From contig JAFSXO010000371.1 of assembly GCA_017444045.1 (NCBI GenBank), positions 1 to 10,157 on the forward strand: 10,157 nt of DNA. The letters run 5' to 3'. Under the pieces are notes generated by a model. The model had not been told where the DNA came from. It searched no databases and saw only the letters and a list, made by a program, of their open reading frames with translations. This document shows, piece by piece, positions 6,762 to 10,157 of this stretch. Numbering within the stretch: position 1 is the stretch's first letter; every line of letters begins with the position of its first letter. The position numbers were made by a program, and so were the translations under genes. Source of the DNA: a bacterium (GTDB lineage: Bacteria > Vulcanimicrobiota > Xenobia > Xenobiales > Xenobiaceae).

Positions 6762-8009
6762 TTAAATACCCACGCACTGCAGCATCCACCAGGCAGCCCC
6801 CGAGAAAGCCAAGGCCCAGGGCAGAAGACCATACTTCCAGCGGAAGCGAGCATGCCAGCGCAGCTTTTCTCCGATCACCCGATCCGCCTGCAGCTCTAAA
6901 CGGCCGTTTTCCAGCCAGCCGCTGATTTCCAGAGGCATAGCATCATCGCACCAAGCCTGCGCCGAGCGCGGCAGGCGACTAACAGCTACCACCGCACCGC
7001 CTGACTGCAGACAGTATGGCACGCGATCAAAGGCCATCTCCTCGGGAGGATGTATCAGGCTGCCACGCCAGCACACAGCAGCGCCCCGTTTTGGATCGGC
7101 TTCCGCCGGCAGGACAGCATCGCAGGCCGGCATACCGCTTTTATGCCGAGGCCAGCGCCGGTTAAACCAGCGGATCAAATCAAAGCCCGCCCCCAAGGGC
7201 AGAGCACCCCAAAAGGAGCAGGGAGGCAGTGCTAACAATATGCCCAAAAGCAGTCCAACACATCCGCCAAGATTGAGCCGCCGAGACGATTCATCGGCCC
7301 GATCCGCCTCAAGCTTAATAGCACCGTCACCGCTTTCAGCCTTGCCATCCAGCCACAGGCCGCGCCTCTGGCGGCGCAAAGCGGCTAGGCTAAGCGGAGA
7401 CAGCAAATCAAAAGCCCACATCCAAGCCGGCAGCTGCCTCTGCCGCACCAGCTCGCCTTCAAGATAACGCTTAAGCCGGCAATCGGGCCGGCGCTGACCC
7501 CAGCACGAGCGCAGCGGCCACTCCAGCAGCAGGGCCACGCCTCCCAAAAAGCGCCCCAAATACCACAGCGGCCCTTCAGAAAGCCTCAGCCTGCCATACG
7601 AGTTGGTGACAGCCTCAAATGCGCGCAGCAGACTCGGCAGCGCCAGCATATTGCTAAGATAAGACGCCTCGCTCTCAGACATGCCTACAGCGCGCCATTC
7701 CTCCAGCATCTCCTCAGTAACGGCACCGCCGGCCGCGCCGCGGGTGCAGCTGACACCATTCAGCAGCAGCACAAAAGGAATATCGGAATCGATAACGCGC
7801 TGAGCGCCTGCGACGGCATCACTCCAGCGCAGCATTCTCACCGCTAAGCCGCTGCCCCAGAACAGCTGCGCCAAAAACAGCAGCCAGCCCAAGGCTATGC
7901 CCCAAAACGCGGGCAGCTCGTTTATGAAGGGCAGCAGTAAAAATGCAAAAAAGCCCCCTGTCATCCAGAGAGCTAAAAGCCACAAAGACGAAAAAGCTAT
8001 CTTCGCCAC
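6762..8009 (-). CDS. Unrecognised multi-pass membrane protein, 415 aa
   Basis: I do not recognise this protein with confidence. It has about five hydrophobic segments: roughly 8-28 and 33-55 as an N-terminal pair, 148-168, 248-275, and 393-412 near the C terminus. Between the last two lies a mostly beta-like region (about 312-385) with the phrases RGSLIHPPEEM and LEISGWLENGRLEL. This faintly recalls the OB-like domain found at the end of some M48-type membrane proteases and in GIDE-type proteins. No HExxH or other protease motif is present, so a protease role is not supported. Trp, Arg and Leu are abundant. The start is GTG at 8009, 6 nt after the zinc-ribbon stop; the ribosome-binding site is weak and expression is probably by coupling. 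The ABC ATPase gene follows after 19 nt. It could be an unusual transporter subunit or a membrane stress protein. Confidence 0.8.
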   Translation of the reverse strand: MAKIAFSSLWLLALWMTGGFFAFLLLPFINELPAFWGIALGWLLFLAQLFWGSGLAVRMLRWSDAVAGAQRVIDSDIPFVLLLNGVSCTRGAAGGAVTEEMLEEWRAVGMSESEASYLSNMLALPSLLRAFEAVTNSYGRLRLSEGPLWYLGRFLGGVALLLEWPLRSCWGQRRPDCRLKRYLEGELVRQRQLPAWMWAFDLLSPLSLAALRRQRRGLWLDGKAESGDGAIKLEADRADESSRRLNLGGCVGLLLGILLALPPCSFWGALPLGAGFDLIRWFNRRWPRHKSGMPACDAVLPAEADPKRGAAVCWRGSLIHPPEEMAFDRVPYCLQSGGAVVAVSRLPRSAQAWCDDAMPLEISGWLENGRLELQADRVIGEKLRWHARFRWKYGLLPWALAFSGAAWWMLQCVGI

Positions 8010-8015
8010 ACCCTG

Positions 8016-8504
8016 CTACATCATTCCCCACTCGTCTTCAAGCTTTTTGCGGCTCAGACGGTTAATGCGCTTGGCGTCATTGATCAGCTCATTCCCTATG
8101 CGCACCATATCCAAACCGGCCTCCAAATGCTCGGCCTCGCCGTCATCTAAATAGGCCCACATCTCCTGAATACCGGCTTCGTAATGATCCATGCCCTGAA
8201 CGCCCTGGGACATTTCCTCGGCAGCCTTTTCCAGATAGTCGGTACCGGCGACAATGTTTTCTATTTCCGCGCGTATGTTTTGCAGAATCTCGTACTGCTT
8301 CTGCAAAAACTCGCCGAAATCCTCAGCCGACATCGCACCGCTGCGCACCTGCTCTACCGAGTCGTGAAACTTTTGAAAGCGGCCGCTAACGACCTCTACC
8401 TTTACAGTCGGGGTAACCTCGAAGTGAGGCATTACAGCTCCGCAATCACAGCATCGCTTGGCTTCTTTGCGGTTCTGAGCACCGCACTGCATGCAAATTA
8501 CCAC
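8016..8504 (-). CDS. Zinc-ribbon protein with helical, probably coiled-coil, body
   Basis: This 162-residue protein begins with a zinc ribbon: CxxC at C4/C7 and CxxC at C18/C21 (CMQCG ... CCDCG), the usual bacterial double-knuckle pattern. From about residue 40 on it is rich in Glu, Gln, Ala and Leu and predicted helical, with a heptad-like run from about 60 to 150. There is no signal peptide or membrane segment, so it should be cytoplasmic. The start is GTG at 8504, set by a strong GGAGGT 5 nt upstream that belongs to the conserved leader. The stop is 6 nt before the next gene, a membrane protein, which implies co-expression. I do not recognise a named family. By analogy with other short zinc-ribbon/helical proteins it may be an adaptor, but no function is shown. 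Cysteine 19 is an extra, possibly non-ligating residue. Confidence 0.85.
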   Translation of the reverse strand: MVICMQCGAQNRKEAKRCCDCGAVMPHFEVTPTVKVEVVSGRFQKFHDSVEQVRSGAMSAEDFGEFLQKQYEILQNIRAEIENIVAGTDYLEKAAEEMSQGVQGMDHYEAGIQEMWAYLDDGEAEHLEAGLDMVRIGNELINDAKRINRLSRKKLEDEWGMM

Positions 8505-8507
8505 TAT

Positions 8508-8647
8508 GTACCTCCACGGTCCAACGCCATCAGCCTTAAGGTATCAATGGCATTGGTTATGCTTATTCATGTGCGTTAGCGCTACGCTGTTGGCCAGCGT
8601 TCAAGCTGGCATATAACAAGCGTTAGATCCCATTTATCCCAACAGCT
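8508..8647 (-). promoter_or_regulatory. Structured 5' leader of the zinc-ribbon operon, homologous to the rho leader
   Basis: In transcript order this region has a conserved block (AGCTGT/AGCTGA followed by TGGGATAA, 8634-8647), a GC-rich hairpin GCCAGC-6 nt-GCTGGC (8593-8610), and a 34-bp core (8550-8583) identical to 3965-3998. A second hairpin follows, CCAATGCCAT pairing with ATGGCGTTGG (ten pairs including one G-U, 8521-8560), then 5 nt, then GGAGGTA (8509-8515). The same order of parts is found upstream of rho, with equal spacing between the conserved block and the core (51 bp) and between hairpin and Shine-Dalgarno (5 nt). The apical loop holds TTAAG, 10 nt after CCAATGC, as in the rho copy. 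GGGATAA might be a -10-like element, but I see no good -35 box. I match it to no riboswitch class I know. Confidence 0.6.
8550..8583 (-). repeat. 34-bp core repeat, copy 1 (identical to 3965-3998)
   Basis: The 34 bases are identical in both copies. On the plus strand they begin GCATTGGTTATGCTTATTC and end GTTAGCGCT. In the direction of transcription the unit begins AGCGCTAACGC and ends CCAATGC, the last 7 bases being the 5' arm of the hairpin next to the ribosome-binding site. Both copies are intergenic, have the same orientation relative to the downstream gene, and sit at nearly the same distance from the start codon. A perfect 34-bp match inside otherwise diverged flanks points to selection or a recent copying event. 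Confidence 0.85.
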
Positions 8648-8656
8648 ACATAACTT

Positions 8657-8689
8657 TTAAGTTCCATATTTTTAGGTTAAGTTCTATAT
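8657..8689 (-). repeat. Two 13-bp direct repeats spaced 20 bp start to start
   Basis: On the plus strand TTAAGTTCCATAT (8657-8669) recurs as TTAAGTTCTATAT (8677-8689), with one mismatch. Read in the direction of transcription the unit is ATATRGAACTTAA. A 20-bp repeat distance is close to two helical turns, which would put both copies on the same face of the DNA. The pair lies in the gap between the LolD-like gene and the zinc-ribbon operon, upstream of the conserved leader. It could be a protein-binding site (operator or activator site). It is AT-rich, so chance is not excluded. Confidence 0.4.
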
Positions 8690-8745
8690 GCCGAATAAAA
8701 GCCCCTTCATCGCCAATGCCAGCAGCTCGAGAGGCATGGCCTTGC

Positions 8746-9450
8746 CTACAGCAGGCTGCCGCGCATAGCAGATGTGCGCTCGGTAAGATGGCCGCCCTCA
8801 AGGAAAAACACGCGATTCGCATATTCGGCGACCTTGGAATCGTGGGTAACCATAACCGTGGTGAGCTGCTGATTGGCATTAATATCCTTAAACACTTCCA
8901 TAACGGTACGCGTGGATACTTCGTCTAAATTGCCCGTGGGCTCATCGGCCAAAATGAGACCAGGCAGATTGGACAGCGAACGGGCGATAGCCACGCGCTG
9001 CTGCTGGCCGCCTGACAGCTTGAGCACCGAATCATCGCGGCGCTTTTCCAGTCCCACCACGCGGAGCAGGCTTAGCGCCTGATTCATTTGCTCGGCAGGA
9101 TCGGTTACCCGCTTCGAAAGCTGCATCGGCAGCATGACATTTTCCAGCACTGTGAGCGTGGGCAGCAGATTATAGCTCTGGAATATAAACCCGATATGCT
9201 TTAGACGCATATACTCCACGAAAGCCTCATCGGCACCGGTAACATCCTTGTCGTTGTAATATACCTGGCCAAAGCTGGGGCGCTCCAAACCGCCAATAAT
9301 ATTGAGCAGGCTGGTTTTGCCCGAGCCAGAAGGCCCCATGATTGAGATAAAATCACCATGAGGTATATCTAAGTTTATATTCTCCAGTACCTTCACCGGA
9401 CCGCTCTGGGTCTCGTGATATTTGTGCACATTGCGCAAGGAAACCTTCAT
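8746..9450 (-). CDS. ABC transporter ATP-binding protein, LolD/MacB type
   Basis: This 234-residue ATPase has every expected motif: Walker A GPSGSGKT (39-46), Q-loop glutamine 91 in FIFQSYNLLPTLT, signature LSGGQ (145-149), Walker B LILADE (165-170) and switch histidine 203 in VTHD. The phrases FQSYNLLP and ADEPTGNLD are typical of the LolD/MacB/FtsE-like branch that powers FtsX-fold permeases. It starts with ATG; a GGAG sequence about 10 nt upstream overlaps the permease stop region, and only 6 nt separate the genes, so translational coupling is likely. It should energise the permease encoded just upstream. Its length is normal and no key residue is missing. LolD, MacB and FtsE-like roles cannot be separated without the full permease, so no gene symbol is given. 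The tail after the Walker B region is short (SAMRGSLL) and there is no extra domain. Confidence 0.95.
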   Translation of the reverse strand: MKVSLRNVHKYHETQSGPVKVLENINLDIPHGDFISIMGPSGSGKTSLLNIIGGLERPSFGQVYYNDKDVTGADEAFVEYMRLKHIGFIFQSYNLLPTLTVLENVMLPMQLSKRVTDPAEQMNQALSLLRVVGLEKRRDDSVLKLSGGQQQRVAIARSLSNLPGLILADEPTGNLDEVSTRTVMEVFKDINANQQLTTVMVTHDSKVAEYANRVFFLEGGHLTERTSAMRGSLL

Positions 9451-9456
9451 AATCCG

Positions 9457-10157
9457 CTAACTCCACTTAAGACCGCGCACAATATCAATACGCCAAACCA
9501 GAACAGAAGGAATGGCCGCGCCTATCAGGCCCACCAAAACAGACAGCAGCATCGCCTCGGCTATCAGAGCCGGCGTAACCGATGCCAAGGGGAAGGTGAT
9601 CTGCATCACTACCACCATAGCGCGATCCAGCAGAATAGAGCCTATCCAACCAAAAGCGATGCCAAACATACCGCCTACCAGCGAGAGAATAACCGATTCG
9701 GTAACCACCATGGTGGCAACGGTCATTCGGGAAGCTCCGATGGCCCGCAGAGTACCGAATTCGCGCATACGCTCATACGTCGACATGAGCATAGTGTTCA
9801 TGGCCGCGGTGACAGCGATCAGCACACCGATTGCCGAAATAGCGCACTGAAGCATCCAGGCATATTTTATATAATCGTTAGCAGCGCCAAGATAATCGCG
9901 CCTGGTCATAACCTTGACATTAGGGATATGGAAGCTCTCTATGCGCTTGACCACCTCGGCAGCGCGATGCTGGTCCTTTAGCTGTACCCACAGCTCAGAG
10001 GCTCCCTTGCCGTCTCCGGCCTTAAGCGCCGACTGAAGATTAATATAAGCCGTATAATCCTGGAAACCAGCCCCCGCTCCCACAATACCGACTACCGGGT
10101 AAACAGTCTGACCGCTGCGCATTCCCTCGCCGACATGTATTCCTTCAGATTCCGCCA
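9457..10157 (-). CDS. MacB/FtsX-type ABC transporter permease, 5'-truncated by the window edge
   Basis: This is the C-terminal part of a MacB/FtsX-family permease. The reading frame stays open to the right edge, so the true start lies outside, and the internal ATG at 10122 is not convincing as a start. What remains is the end of the extracytoplasmic domain, with a stretch reading VYPVVGIVGAG and later QLKDQHRAAEVVKRIESF, followed by three hydrophobic segments typical of the FtsX fold. The loop after the first segment has the family pattern MSTYERMREFGTLRAIGAS. In this family the permease dimerises and pairs with a LolD/MacB-type ATPase for lipoprotein release, peptide or drug efflux, or cell-wall signalling. 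The ATPase gene follows after 6 nt, so the two form one transporter. The substrate cannot be read from the fragment. Confidence 0.93.
   Translation of the reverse strand, partial: AESEGIHVGEGMRSGQTVYPVVGIVGAGAGFQDYTAYINLQSALKAGDGKGASELWVQLKDQHRAAEVVKRIESFHIPNVKVMTRRDYLGAANDYIKYAWMLQCAISAIGVLIAVTAAMNTMLMSTYERMREFGTLRAIGASRMTVATMVVTESVILSLVGGMFGIAFGWIGSILLDRAMVVVMQITFPLASVTPALIAEAMLLSVLVGLIGAAIPSVLVWRIDIVRGLKWS

Noticed and set aside
5969..6853. Longer start for the ABC ATPase at 6853
   Set aside because: The extra 37 residues overlap the upstream gene and do not fit the family; ATG 6742 has a proper ribosome-binding site and family-like start.
6762..8009. M48-type metalloprotease call for the 415-residue membrane protein
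   Set aside because: Only a vague likeness of the C-terminal region; HExxH and other zinc ligands are absent.
8646..8879. 77-residue open frame on the minus strand
   Set aside because: It is mostly in another frame of the LolD-like gene, with no motif.

Overview
The window is bacterial and every supported gene lies on the minus strand, so transcription runs from the right edge to the left. Base composition is moderate to slightly GC-rich. Four of the eight genes whose start can be seen use GTG or TTG. The taxon cannot be fixed from sequence alone. A Rho with a very long N-terminal insertion, a radical SAM family that I recall from Firmicutes-like anaerobes, and many membrane export genes suggest an anaerobic, non-enterobacterial lineage. 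This is inference, not identification.

From right to left (transcription order), the first unit is a MacB/FtsX-type ABC permease cut by the window edge (9457-10157), followed 6 nt later by its LolD/MacB-type ATPase (8746-9450). A non-coding stretch of about 240 bp follows (8505-8745). It holds a pair of 20-bp-phased direct repeats and a structured leader. That leader opens a second unit: a zinc-ribbon plus helical protein (8016-8504), an unrecognised multi-pass membrane protein (6762-8009) and an ABC-2-type (CcmA/NatA-like) ATPase (5969-6742), with gaps of 6 and 19 nt. An inverted repeat sits across the end of the ATPase gene. Then come a membrane-anchored protein with a possible SPOR-like domain (5253-5861) and an ABC-2-type permease (4098-5150). 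The permease is the natural partner of the ATPase, although the small anchored protein separates them.

A second non-coding stretch (3915-4097) carries a homologue of the leader at 8508-8647 and opens the unit rho (1449-3914) - radical SAM protein (152-1441). The two genes are only 7 nt apart. Rho is about twice the usual length. It has a disordered insertion of about 390 residues, which contains an 11-residue (33-bp) tandem array and a Tyr/Asp-rich acidic tail. Several residues of the classical primary RNA-binding site are also replaced. The last 151 bp hold two hairpins and no confident gene.

The most notable signal that ordinary gene calls do not explain is the shared leader of about 125-140 bp in front of both rho and the zinc-ribbon operon. 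It has a perfect 34-bp core, an upstream hairpin of different sequence, and a second hairpin at a fixed 5-nt distance from the Shine-Dalgarno sequence. It may be a cis-acting RNA or a dispersed repeat family. The rest is fairly ordinary export and transcription-termination machinery.
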